DNA from: Callorhinus ursinus
Taxonomy: Eukaryota; Chordata; Mammalia; Carnivora; Otariidae
Direction of reading: 5' to 3'
DNA length: 64,000 nt
Assembly: GCF_003265705.1 (NCBI RefSeq)
Contig: NW_020312817.1
Span: 25,392,109-25,456,108 of the forward strand
Shown here: positions 36,075 to 46,790 of the stretch, piece by piece
Numbering within the stretch: position 1 is the first letter of the stretch
Layout: every line of letters begins with the position of its first letter
The notes under the pieces: generated by a model
What the model saw: only the letters and a program-made list of their open reading frames with translations
Told to the model about the DNA's origin: nothing
Databases searched by the model: none
Translations under genes and position numbers: made by a program

Positions 36075-37330
36075 AAGATTAAATACAGAATAAAGACTCT
36101 GTTTTTCAATGGTGTTGGAATAATCAGATATCCATATGCAGAAAACAAACTCTAATCCATACCGTATCTGAAAATTAACTCAAAATAGATCATAGAACTA
36201 AACTAAAACCTAAAACTGTTGTGTTTCTAGAGGAAAACAGGAGGAAATCTTTGTAAATTTGGGTTTGGCAAAATTTTTTTTTTTTAAAGATTTTATTTAT
36301 TTGACAGAGAGAGATAGCGAGAGCAGGAACACAAGCAGGGGGAGTGGGAGAGGGAGAAGCAGGCTTCCCACGGAGCAGGGAGCCCGATATGGGACTCGAT
36401 CCCAGGAACCTGGGATCATGACCTGAGCCGAAGGCAGACGCTTAATGACTGAGCCACCCAGGCGCCCTTGGCAAAAATTTTTAAAAATATGACACTAAAA
36501 ACACGACCCATGAACAAAAGAATTGATACATTTGACTTCATCAAAATCAAATACTGTTAAGAGACTAAAAAGGCAAACCAAAGACTGGGAGAAAATATTT
36601 GCAAAGCATAGATCTGATAAAGGACTTGTATACAGAATATGAAAAGAACTCTCAAAACCAGTAATAAGAAAACAAACAACCTAATTTAAAAATGGGCTAG
36701 AGACTTGCACACTTCAACAAAGAAGACACATGGAGGGCAAATAAACACATGAAGACGTGTTCAACATCATAAGTCATTAGGTAAATGAAAATTAAAACTA
36801 CATTAAAATGGAAATGAAAACCACTACACCAAGAAACTACTACACATCTATTCAAACGGCTGAAAAGAAAAAAAGACTGATCATATCAAGTTTTGGTGAA
36901 AATACGGAGAAACTGGGATACTAGTAGTAGGAATATAAGAGAGTATAACTACTTTGGAAAACAGTTTGACAGTTTCTTAGGATGTTAAACCTACAGTTAC
37001 TATGTGATTCAACCATTTTACTTTCAGGTGCTTAGCAAGAGAAATTAAGACATATGTCCACAACAAAGACTTGTATACAAATATGTACAGTGGCTTTATT
37101 TGTAATAAATGCCCATCAACAAGTGAATGGATAAGGAAAGTATATCCACATGATGGACTACTACTCCACAAGGAAAAGGAACAGATATGAGTGTATCTCA
37201 AAATAATTATGTGGAATGAAAGAAGCTAAACAATATCAAGTATACAATCTATGACTACATTTACAAAAAATTCTAGAAAGCACAAGCTAATGTATAGTGA
37301 TTAAAAAAACAGATCAATGGGGAAATGTTC
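36075..37330 (+). mobile_element. Old LINE-1 (L1MB/L1MC-like) ORF2 end and 3' UTR, hosting a SINE
   Basis: The blocks 'ttcaatggtgttggaataat', 'cataccgtatctgaaaatta', 'agactgggagaaaatatttg', 'ctgataaaggacttgtatac' and 'gcccatcaacaagtgaatgg' read as a decayed ORF2 end on the + strand, followed by 3' UTR. It lies opposite in orientation to the L1s on its left. A SINE at 36275-36467 interrupts it. Confidence 0.8.
36275..36467 (-). mobile_element. Can-SINE inverted, inside an old LINE-1
   Basis: Tail 'aaagattttatttatttgac' on the left; 'ggagcccgatatgggactcg' and 'gagccacccaggcgccc' on the right. The TSD is ttggcaaaatttt (from 36265) against ttggcaaaaattt (from 36468), differing only in A-run length. 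The sequence is close to the young Can-SINE type of arctoid carnivores. Confidence 0.95.
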
Positions 37331-38094
37331 TTGGAGATAGGAATTAGGGAAGGCAGGAAGGAGGAATTACAAAGTAGAATGGGGAAACTTTGAAAGTTAC
37401 AAGGACTCTGCCTTTGGAAATCTTGACAAAGGTTGGCACTAATCTTGGGGTAAGAGTAACCTGCCATGCACCCTCCTGCTCCCCCACAGTAGGGGAGGAT
37501 CTACATCGGACCAGTGTTCCCAGAACACAGCCCAACACTCCTCTTGTTGCAGGACTCCAGCAGCAGAGTCAGGGATGGCTGGGATCTGCAGCTCAGCGAA
37601 CATCAGCCCAGCCTCGGAACAGGCCAGCATCCTCCCCTTGACGCAGACACTCAAGGAACCAGGGAGTGTCTGACAATCCTCTCGCCAGGTTGCAGGAGAG
37701 GAAACTCTCACCATGAGGTTCCTCCGCCCACCCCCAGAGGCCCTGCCTCCCCTGTCCTCCCCCAGGCCTCTTCCTACACCTTCTGGAACCTCCAGCAGGT
37801 TGGGTGGGCAGAGCACTTGGTGTTTGGTGGGAGACAGTTCTGTCCCCGAGTCTGAGGGAGGGGTTGGCACCACTGCAGGTGGATTTCTGACCCGAGAACA
37901 TGGGATCCTTAGTGCCTTTTACCCTTGGCATTGGCCTTCGGCTGCAATTCTGGAACATGAAGACAAATCCCACTGGGCATCCTGTTTCAGCAACCCATCT
38001 ATGGCCGGCTCATCTCTGCGTGCTTGCCCCTGCACCTCCTGAACTGTTACCTTTAGTGTCAATAGTGGGGTCACATACGCAGTGGAAATGCCAC
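37331..38094. other. Unique intergenic stretch
   Basis: GC-rich after 37450 with overlapping chance ORFs on both strands. No repeat or exon was recognised. Confidence 0.4.
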
Positions 38095-38250
38095 CCCAGG
38101 CTTCAGAGCCTGGCTCTGTCACTTATTAGCCGGTAGATAATCAGCTGCCCCCGCCCCCCCTAGGTTTGGTATGAGGACAAAATGAGTTAATATTTACAAA
38201 GAACTTAAAACAATGCCTGGCACGCAGTAAGTGGCTTCTGAAAGTCTGCT
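38095..38250 (+). repeat. MIR SINE
   Basis: 'cctggctctgtcacttatta' near the left and 'gacaaaatgagttaatattt' followed by 'aacaatgcctggcacgcagt' are MIR core and 3' blocks in order. A second MIR-like tail ('agcctggcgcatggcgagcg') may lie near 38365-38400. Confidence 0.75.
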
Positions 38251-38400
38251 CTTATCATCACATTGAATAAGCCACCCCACCGCCCCGAACTGTGAAGGCG
38301 GCTCTCCCGCTCCATGGATGGAATCTGAGCATTAGCGGGGGTTGCCCAGAAGAAGCACGAGGCACAAGCCTGGCGCATGGCGAGCGCTCAGTCAACATGA

Positions 38401-39514
38401 ATTCCCTCCCGCTCCCCTCCACTGTGGTCATTTCCCACGGCCACCCCTCGTAGCCTTAGGGTTTGCTGAGGGGGGCCGTGTCCCTGGAAGCCACGGTCGG
38501 TGCTAGGCAGGCCAGAGCTAGACAGGAAGCAGAAGGGGCAAGACCATCTTTGCTTGCCTGAGCCAACAAGAGAAAGGCTATTCCTGTTCCCTGGTGCCTT
38601 CCTTCATGGAGGCTGGGCCCTGCACGGGGAGGCTTGGGTTCTGGCCTCAGCTTGGCCTCTGAACCACTGTGCAGGACTGGGCAGGAGTCTGGGGCCTCTC
38701 TCGGCTGCTGCCTGTGCTGAGAGGGGTGGGCCAGGTGAGGTGCACCGGGGGCTGATTCCAGGACCCATCTGGTGCTCATCCTCCTTCCTCTTCTCATTGA
38801 AGAGCTCTCTCGCATCAACCTTCCACCTTGATAGGTTTGTGCTACCAGATTTTGTCCTTCTCTGGTCCAGCCCAGCATACTCATTCCCCCTGGATGCACT
38901 TCTCCGCTTGGCCTGGAGAATGGCGATGAAGTGACATCTCCATGGAAACCGGTGTGGATCCCACAGTTGCTTAGCGATGTGCTGCAGGATGATGTAAGCG
39001 GGGCTCCGCTCCTGTTTCCTGAGGGCTTGGAGTCCTTTGATGTGTCTGCTCCTGGAGCCCAGATGATTAGGAGGTTGCTTCCCTTGCTTCTGCCCTTCTT
39101 ATGTAAAAGGCAGAAAGAGCTGGAGATTGAGCTGTGCTGGGAGGAATGCTTTTGTAAGGAGAGCAGTGTTGGGATTCAGAGGTAAGATGAGGAAGGTGAC
39201 GCATTTCCCTGGAGACTCACAGGCTGGGGGGGGGGGCTGGGACGCTGTGCCCCTGGGGGAGGGGGGCGGCTGCCGGCTGCTGGCCAGAGGCGAGTACTGG
39301 GTGTACTGGGTGCTTCCCCTGGGCGCTGAGGGCCTCAGACAGCTACCGCTTCCCCCAGAGCAGGACTGGTGTTTGGGGCCAGGAGAAGAGCACGAACAGA
39401 AGCCGACACACACCAGATCTCCAGATACTGACAATTATAAGCCCAGCCAGCAGATTGTGAAATAGAATATATTCGATCCTCTGACCTTGGCAAGGTGGAG
39501 GCGGAACAGTGGCT
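38401..39514. other. Unique intergenic stretch with a G-rich tract
   Basis: No gene or repeat was recognised. Bases 39224-39275 hold an 11-G run and further G-runs of 5-6, which could fold into a G-quadruplex on the + strand. Confidence 0.4.
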
Positions 39515-39890
39515 CTCCGAAGAGGCCCACGTTTGAATCCCAGAAACCGGGGAACAGGTTAGTTGCATCAGTGTTGCAGACAGAGTTAAGGTTGCTCACG
39601 AGCTGACTTTAGGACAGGGAGACTGTAGGATAGATGATCTGGTGGGCCCCGTGGGGTCACAGGATCCTCAGAAGGGAAAGGCAGAGTGGTGCCACGTGAG
39701 AAACACCTGACCGGCTGCTATTGGCTCTGGGGACGTCGGTGGCCCTTAGAAGCTGGAGAAGGCAAGGAAACAGATTCTCCCTGTGAGCCTCCAGAAAGGA
39801 ACACAGCCCTGTCGACACCCAGTCAGACTCTGGCCTAGGATCTAAGACGATAAATCTGCGTCAGTTGCAGGCACTGAGTTGCCACCACGG
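39515..39890 (+). mobile_element. MLT1-type LTR (ERVL-MaLR relic)
   Basis: The order fits an MLT1 LTR: 'gatctggtgggccccgtggg', 'gatcctcagaagggaaaggc', 'cttagaagctggagaaggca', 'agcctccagaaaggaacaca', then 'agtcagactctggcctagga'. No internal retroviral region is present, so it is a solo relic. Confidence 0.65.
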
Positions 39891-40309
39891 GCTAGAGCCA
39901 CAGGAAACCGGTACCACCGTCACGCCGTGTTGGCCTGTGGGGAGGGGCACAGCCAGAGGCTACCTGTCTCGCCCTGCTCACTGGCATGGCCCAGAGCCGG
40001 GCCTTCTCATGCAGTGCCTAAGCACAGAACCGGTCCTGCCACTGAAGGAAGAAAAGTCATCTCCTCCCCTTTCCTTCCTTCTGTAACCCCTACAAAACAA
40101 AACAAAGGAAAAGCCCAAACAAACCCAACTAACTAAAACCTTCACCCTAAAGCCAAAGCCAGCTCTCCAATTAGCAGGAGAAAGGAATGCAGCTCTTTTG
40201 TGTTAGGAAAGATCCTGGGGCCTCCAGGATTGGCTTGCCCTCGCTCATTGGATGCTCCTAGCCCTGACCTTGTTGTGCCTCAGGGTTTTCACCTGCAAAA
40301 TGGAATTCA
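39891..40309. other. Unique intergenic stretch
   Basis: An A-rich patch lies near 40093-40140. Nothing else was recognised. Confidence 0.4.
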
Positions 40310-40500
40310 GCCAGTGCAGGCCCAAGGCACCAGCACCTCCTCCCGAAAGCTCTCCCTGATCATGCTCATCTGCGGCATTTTTTGTAACCCTCTTGCACCC
40401 TTGTTTCCTTCTCTGTGTATGGCGACATACTATGCCTACTTAGTATACACTCATCCGTTCCATGACTGTTTCACGCCTCCAGTCCCCTAACAGGGGAAGC
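40310..40500 (+). repeat. L2 LINE fragment
   Basis: 'aaagctctccctgatcatgc' and 'tgtaaccctcttgcaccctt', followed by 'actgtttcacgcctccagtc', resemble the L2 3' region ('aagccttccctgacc ... cactagaatgtaag'). Diverged. Confidence 0.5.
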
Positions 40501-43324
40501 ACAAAGCTAGCCACCTTGCAGGTCTCACCAAATCATTGTTGGTCCGTTGATTATCAGTTAAAGCATTCAGGGCTCAGGACAGCCGGTCACATGTTCAAAT
40601 CAAAGCCTAAAGTAACTTGCAAAGCTTAGGCTTACCTTCTCTGCGGAGTGCCATGACCTGTTGGCTCCTTGCTTTTCTAGCCTCCCAGACTCCTTCCCCG
40701 GGAACGCTGGATCACCTTTGTGTGGGCCCATCCCTGCGGTGCTCCCTTGGTGGATTCTTTCCTAAGTTGGGGAGAAATGAAAGCTGAGTGGCTCAGGGGA
40801 TTTGCCCTGGAGCTGGCCTGGCCAGGTTCCTCTGCTGACCTGGGTCTCAGGTCTACTAACAGGCTGTCTTCCCGTGGCCAAGCCCTGCCTCCAGCTCCTG
40901 GTCTAGGTGCCATCTGGGGGCTCTGGGTCTTGACAGCTGGCCCAAGTTCTGTTCCTTCTACAACTCACCCTGGCTGGGGCCTGGAGTACTGCTCCCGAGG
41001 CCCATGTCTCCTGCTCTCGGGATGCCTACTGACCTGCCTACCAGGACGCTGACTCACCCCCCACCTGTGGCCACACTGCCCTGTCACAGCCTCCCTCCTG
41101 TCCTGTCTTCTCCGTATGCATCCTGGCTTCCCAACAGCATTGACCTTATCCTGCTGCCGGCTCTAGTCTGCCCCTTGACTTCACCTTACCTAGTGCATGC
41201 ATAGCCTTCACGTGCAGACCCCTCTTCCCTTGGCCCCTGCTCGTATCTCTTTCCATTCCTTAACTTATTCATTCACTTAGCCAGTGAGCCATTCAGCAAA
41301 TGGGTGCCGAAGGCCCGCTCAGCGGCAGGCAGCCCCCTGGGGGCTGGGCTCTGTGCTCCAAGCCCTCGCAGGACTGACCCCTGAGGCCTCACCCTCTGCC
41401 CCTCCCTGAGTCCCCACGTGGTGAAATGATCTTGACTGGTGGATCTGATTGTGGCCACCCGTAGAGCCCTTTGAACAAATACACTAACAACACAAGGCAG
41501 AATAGTAGATTAGATTACAATTCTAATCCTGGTAGAATTCTTTGGTAAAATAATAAACAAATTAGCCCTTAAAAGCTCCATTAATTAAATTTTTGATATT
41601 TAATTTTGTATGTACCATGAATTTTTCAAGAAGTCCTGGTTGAGACTTCTTTACATCCAGGAGTTGGAAGAGGAATTGTTCTTCACCAGTTAAAGGTGAA
41701 GAAAAAGGCTAGCTCGGCAGGCCGGCCGACATGGCCATCATGGGCTCCGACGAGTGTGTCTGCTGAGGGTTTTAAGTGTGCATCACAGTGTGAAGGTCAG
41801 AGTCATCTTGCAGCAGACGGCGCGGCCGCATTGCTGTTCCTGCCCTCTAGAGTCAAACTAGAAATCTGGACATTAAACGTTTTTGTAACAAAAGCACAGC
41901 ACCAATTACACATTTAAAATAACATTTCCTATTTGTGATTGTATCCCACAGGGTATTTATAATGGCAACACTTGGCCCCAGCTCAATGTTTTTAATACTT
42001 GGCCATTCTGCATTTGGCTAAGATGAGGATGCGGGGCACCTCTAAAAGGATCTAATTGAGGCTTTTGTGTTTCTTTCCTTGACAGATATTTTACCCCAGT
42101 TAAAAATAGCTCTTCACACAAGAGCTGAGAACAGGCTTCTTCTCTGAGCACTTCCTCACGCTGGTTCTCAGCCTCCTCCTGAATCATCATCCCTGAGCCA
42201 GTTCACCGAGATCTCTTGGAGAGGCAAGCCAAGAAATCCCACGCTTCCTCTGGGGAAACAGTCGCGGGTGCCTGTTCCATTGCTGTCCAGCCAGCCCAAA
42301 TCAGGTCTATGAAGCCAGATGATGCTGCCCCGTCCAGAACCACCTCCTTGTCTTCCTCCAGCAAAGAGGAAGGACCACACCTCTTGTCCTGGGTGAAGGA
42401 AGCCAGCAGTGACTCTTGATTTTACCATCACCTATCAGCAACTCAGAATAGTTCCTGAGTCTTCCGCTCCACTCCATACTCTAAGCAGAGTCTTGACCTG
42501 TCAGGAAATGGTTTTAGAGGTGTGCCAAGGAGGCAGAGGAGGCAGCAGGGGTGGAAAAATCCAAACCTCTCTCCAAAATCATGGTGACAAGGCAAGTTAT
42601 GTTTTCAAGTCCGTCTGGATTTCAAACATTCGGTGCCACTTGCCTGATGAGTTCCTGGCATGCTTATAAGCCTTACCATGCCTCCATCTGGGAATCAGAA
42701 AAAGTCATGACGACCTGTAGAACCATCCAGCTGAGTAAGGGGACAGGTTCCTGAGCTGGCTGGAACTGTTCCTGCGGCACCACCCACGCTGAAGATAATG
42801 ATGCCATGAAGAAAGTTCTCTCCGTTCTGGAAACCTAAAGGAACATGTGCACGTCCCCCAAGCCAGCTTTCAGCCACATACATACTCCTTGTCTTTGGTA
42901 CAGCTTCCGTGTTGGTACCTTTTAGAGAGCACTTTACGGTGTTCATCTGCCTGATGGGTGCCTGAGTTATAGATGATAAAAAATTTCTTTCCAGAATTGC
43001 AAGACTTTCTTTTTTCTTTGGGTTTACATTTAATCTTTTCCATGCAGTTTGCCTTTCTGGGAGAATGTTCTCAGGGATGAGTAACTTTGGTTTGCCCAGA
43101 TGGTCTTCCTTTCAACTGCTTTCCATATTTTAATGATCCCTTATTCGTAGATATATATATATATATATTTTTTTTTTTTTTCAAAGTGATACATTTGATT
43201 TGGGGTTTTAGGCTGAATTTTTTTTTTTTTTTTTTTTTTACTACGAATTCCTGCCCATATGCTATTGTTTTATCTTACATATGAGCTGACTGGGTGAAGT
43301 GTGTCAGTTAGCTGAGACCATTCG
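40501..43324. other. Mostly unique stretch with possible conserved elements
   Basis: An ancient L2/L3-class fragment lies near 41255-41385 ('cattcacttagccagtgagc'). Bases 41470-41660 and 41870-42010 are AT-rich, carry TTAATTAA and similar TAAT-rich words, and show no repeat family, so they are candidates for conserved non-coding DNA. An (AT)n and two T-runs occupy 43150-43240. No exon was recognised. Confidence 0.4.
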
Positions 43325-43520
43325 GTTTCTCAAAGTAAGGTCTGTGCAACCCCTGTGTGCACAATCAGCGTGCTTTCTAAAAATGCAGACCTCTGGGTCT
43401 GGTTGCAAATACAATGAATGAAAATTCTGGTGGGGCAGGAGGAGGCCTTGCAATCTGCATTTTTCACAGGTAGAGCAGGCGATACCTGTACACTGTGGAG
43501 TCTGAGAACTACCATCCCAG
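43325..43520. mobile_element. MER5A-type DNA transposon
   Basis: 'ggtttctcaaagtaaggtct' at the left and 'gtctgagaactaccatccca' at the right form the near-complementary ends. Between them are 'ctttctaaaaatgcagacct' and 'ttgcaatctgcatttttcac'. The element appears nearly complete. Confidence 0.7.
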
Positions 43521-45284
43521 TTGAAGAAGCAGGTGTGACATCTCCAAATGTCCTCCCAGGCTGCCTTTCTCCACACATCTCAAGCTGGAGTTGGGTCTTC
43601 TGGCCCGCTCTTGTAGCTTTCAATAACTTTCATATCGTTCAGAATCTTGATGGCCACGCTGAAGGCAAGCTACGCTATTGAAGTTGGACCCCACGGAGAT
43701 GAATGAATCTGACCACAGTGCCAAGCATGGGTCTGAGTGGGCAGAGGGAAGCCCTTGGGAGATGGATGCTTCCCCCGGTTTCCCCCCATGGAAGCAACAC
43801 ACACAAAAAAACGACAACATTCGAATTGCACAGTGAGATTAACAAATGAGATTTCCTGTGGCTGCAAAGTACTGGTCTGGAGGCTCTGGTCTTCCCAGCC
43901 CTGGTCGGGCACCCTGAGGGCTGAGGAGATGGAACTCACAGCATACCCGTGGCCCGTTTGTTTGGAAGCCCTGCATGAGATGTCTGTGGCGCTTGTCCAG
44001 ATAAGAAAGAATGGTGGCCTGTAGGATGTAGGAGCAGGGGACCACGCAGAGCAGATCGAGGGTAGGGATTTTCGATTTTAACAACTGATTAGATGTGTGG
44101 AACAAAGAAGGGAATGTGTCAGAGGGCTGTGGGGTGTGAGCCCAGATGGGACATTGGGCCACGGACAGAAGTAATGACAAAGCCCAGCCTTGTTGCTGAG
44201 GGAGCTGTCCTTCACTTCTCACCTTTCTCCTCCATGTCCTGCCTGAGCCCACATGCTTTTCCCTGGTCATCTGTTCCAGGCGCTACTCCAAGAGGTCTGA
44301 GCCTGCAGAAACGGGAGATGACTGTTTTCCCCTCCCAGCCCCTGGACTCCCACTGATAACCATGAGGGACCTGTTGCACGTTTCCCCGTTTTATTTCTTA
44401 AGCACACACAGGCTGTGCACCTTGTTCCATGATTTGTCAGGGGCTGAGGTGGGGGATTCACCTCTGGCCTTTTCATCCTTAAATTAATGTCTTGTGTGTT
44501 TTTGCAATCATCACGGACATTGGCACCTCAGCACACTGACAGATAATGGGTACATTTTGCTCTTTCTACCCATCTTGTGCGCTGTGGGTGGGTCAGGCTT
44601 CTCAGCGGCATTCTACAGAGGGGGTACTCCTAGGCTCAGAGCCACAGGCAGAGCAGGGAGGGAAACTCTGCTCCCCTGAGGATGGCGCCCCCTTCTGCTC
44701 CAGCAAATCATCAAATTCCTTAACCCAAAGTGCAATGCTCTCTGTGACTTTCACCCCCAAATCTATCTGCCAGTCCCGAATGGCAACAGTAGGAGGGGTC
44801 CACTTCCAGGCAGGACAGACCCAGGGGAGAACCCAGGGCTGGGTTAGGTTTTGTGGAGCCTGAAATTTATACAATTTTGAAGAGTGTCTTTATGGAAAAC
44901 ATGTATTACTCTTGCAAATTTCACAGAAAACAGGGGACTGCGATGTGGTCCCCTGCGATGAGACTTCATTGTCTCCCTTTACCTTTCTGCTTGCATCTTG
45001 CCTAGCACAGATGCAAAATTACAGTATCTTTGCATTTGAAAACAGCACCATCATCCCAGAGCCCTCAAGGACCATTCTACATGTCAAGCCAATTATTAGA
45101 TGATAAGACAGTGGCCCCAGTGTGTGCTCTTTGGGTGAGCCTGGCCACCGCCAGAACACCCGGGGAGGCCAAGGGACGGGCGTGCAAAGAGGGGGAGAAC
45201 GAAGGGTTTCGGGCCTGGATAGTAAAAACCAGCTCTGAGCTCACTATGGTCAGGGAGCTGCCTCAGAGGCAGAGGAAGGGAGGG
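43521..45284. other. Unique intergenic stretch
   Basis: No repeat, exon or RNA gene was recognised. Overlapping ORFs of up to 143 codons look like chance. Confidence 0.4.
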
Positions 45285-45355
45285 AGGCTGTGGCTGTGGC
45301 CAGAGGAGGCCGTGGCCATGGCTGGAGGAGGCTGTGGCCATGGCTGGAGGAGACC
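45285..45355. repeat. Short minisatellite, about 24-bp unit
   Basis: About three units built on 'ggaggctgtggccatggctg' repeat head to tail. The best matched pair lies between about 45303 and 45350. In one frame they would give a Gly/Cys/His/Trp-rich run, but there is no gene around them. Confidence 0.8.
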
Positions 45356-45419
45356 AGGGCAGGTACAGACCTCTTCCCCAGAGAAAGCATAGCGGTGGGA
45401 GTTTATGGAGCCAGCTCAG

Positions 45420-45775
45420 CTCTTTGCATGCATTGCTTCCTCTAATCCCCAAACAACCTTTTAAAGTGAGGGTTATTGGGGCACGTGGGTGGCTCAGTTG
45501 TTAGGCGTCTGCCTTCGGCTCAGGTCATGATCCCAGGGTCCTGGGATTGAGCCCTGCATGGGGCTCCCCGCTCAGCAGGAAGCCTGCTTCTCCCTCTCCC
45601 ACTCCCCCTGCTTGTGTTCCCTCTCTCGCTGTGTCTCTCTGTCAAATAAATAAATAAAATCTTTAAAAAACAATTAAAAAATAAAGTGGGGGTTATTATT
45701 ACTGATTACCACGTGAATACTGCGATCCCACGGCTAGTAAGGGGTGGAGCCTGTGTTCCATCCCAGAGCGCCCTG
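45420..45775 (-). repeat. MIR SINE split by a Can-SINE
   Basis: The left piece ('gcattgcttcctctaatccc', 'caaacaaccttttaaagtga') and the right piece ('ggttattattactgattacc', 'cacggctagtaaggggtgga', 'tgtgttccatcccagag') form one inverted MIR when the SINE at 45478-45682 and one TSD copy are removed. Confidence 0.7.
45478..45682 (+). mobile_element. Can-SINE with TSD
   Basis: Head 'ggggcacgtgggtggctcag', body 'cctgggattgagccctgcat', tail 'aaataaaatctttaaaaaac' with A-rich extension. The TSD is aaagtgagggttatt (45463-45477) against aaagtgggggttatt (45683-45697). It is inserted in a MIR. Confidence 0.96.
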
Positions 45776-46319
45776 GGATAGGATGCCCTCTCTCTCCTGT
45801 TTCTTTCATGCACGCATGCGCGCAGAGTCCTCACTTGGCATTGATAAATGACACCCCCCGACTGCACCCCAGACTTGCCTTCAGGCAGGACCTCCATTGG
45901 GCAGGGCAGTATGGCAGGACGAGGTGCGCATGCCACCCACAAGACGACACCGTAGTGATGTTCTTCTGGCCTCCAGAGAGAGGTTGCATGAGGGTGATGG
46001 TTTGCAGGTGTGCTCTGTGCAAACCTAGGATGTCCAAGGAGCTTTCTGGAACAGGGAAAGGAAAGGAAGGACACATGCCGATGAGGGGTGGATGGAAGGC
46101 AGCTCAAGAAACCTCCCTCCAATCCAATCCAGCAGCTAGCTCCACCCTCACAGGATGGCCTGGGTTTTCTGACACACTTTAGTTTGAATAGAGGGTTCTG
46201 TGCCCCCAAAACATTTGTACATCCATGTGGGTCCTATCAGCCCTGCACCCACCACACTGGCTGGTTGGGTGGGAGGGTGATGCCAGGTTATCTGGGGGAA
46301 GTAGGTCCTTAGCTTCTTT
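45776..46319. other. Unique intergenic stretch
   Basis: Contains 'cacgcatgcgcgcag' near 45812, which partly resembles an NRF1 site. No gene or repeat was seen. Confidence 0.4.
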
Positions 46320-46790
46320 CTTAAGGCAATCTGGTGAAGTTTATGAACCTCTCTGCAGAGTCAAATTTTTAAATGCATAGAAGAGAATACATCAGATTAC
46401 AAAGGAAACCGATTATATTGAAATGCAGTTATCAAAATATTTTTTAAAACCTCAAATTTGTGATACCGTATCACACGTGCTTTTTTGTTAACACGTCAGC
46501 AAGATTGAGTGACAGGTCTAGCAACCGCCGTAATTCTGAAGCTGTGATGAGCTTAAACAATCATTTCAGCTATCTGCAACAAGGGTACTTGTCTCTGGGA
46601 TTTCTACTGGTGACAAATCATAGACGCTGCTAAAATGTCTGAGGTCCCTTGCGAACCTTCATAACAGCAGGGAAAGCTACATTTTGGCTGAGTTAGTGAA
46701 AATAAAGATGTAAAAACCTTTCCCACCCAAATTCACCGACTCTTTGAATTCTGCCCATGGGCCCTGAAGTAAACCTGTCAGCACAGGATA
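46320..46790 (+). repeat. Ancient interspersed repeat, family not named
   Basis: An AT-rich block ('gattacaaaggaaaccgatt', 'atattgaaatgcagttatca', 'aacctcaaatttgtgatacc', 'gttagtgaaaataaagatgt', ending near 'gaattctgcccatgggccct') has the order of an old multi-copy mammalian sequence that I have seen but cannot name. It could instead be a deeply conserved single-copy element. Confidence 0.4.

Noticed and set aside
39515..39890. MLT1 LTR as part of a fuller retroviral provirus with the LTR at 50570
   Set aside because: Both are in the same orientation but 11 kb apart, differently diverged, and no retroviral coding sequence was seen between them.
41581..41840. PacI, FseI and NotI sites close together, as if from a cloning vector
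   Set aside because: The sequence between and around them is not vector-like and blends into mammalian DNA. An AsiSI site near 5184 is likewise isolated.
45808..45826. NRF1-like site in 'cacgcatgcgcgcag'
   Set aside because: The match is incomplete and no CpG island or promoter surrounds it.
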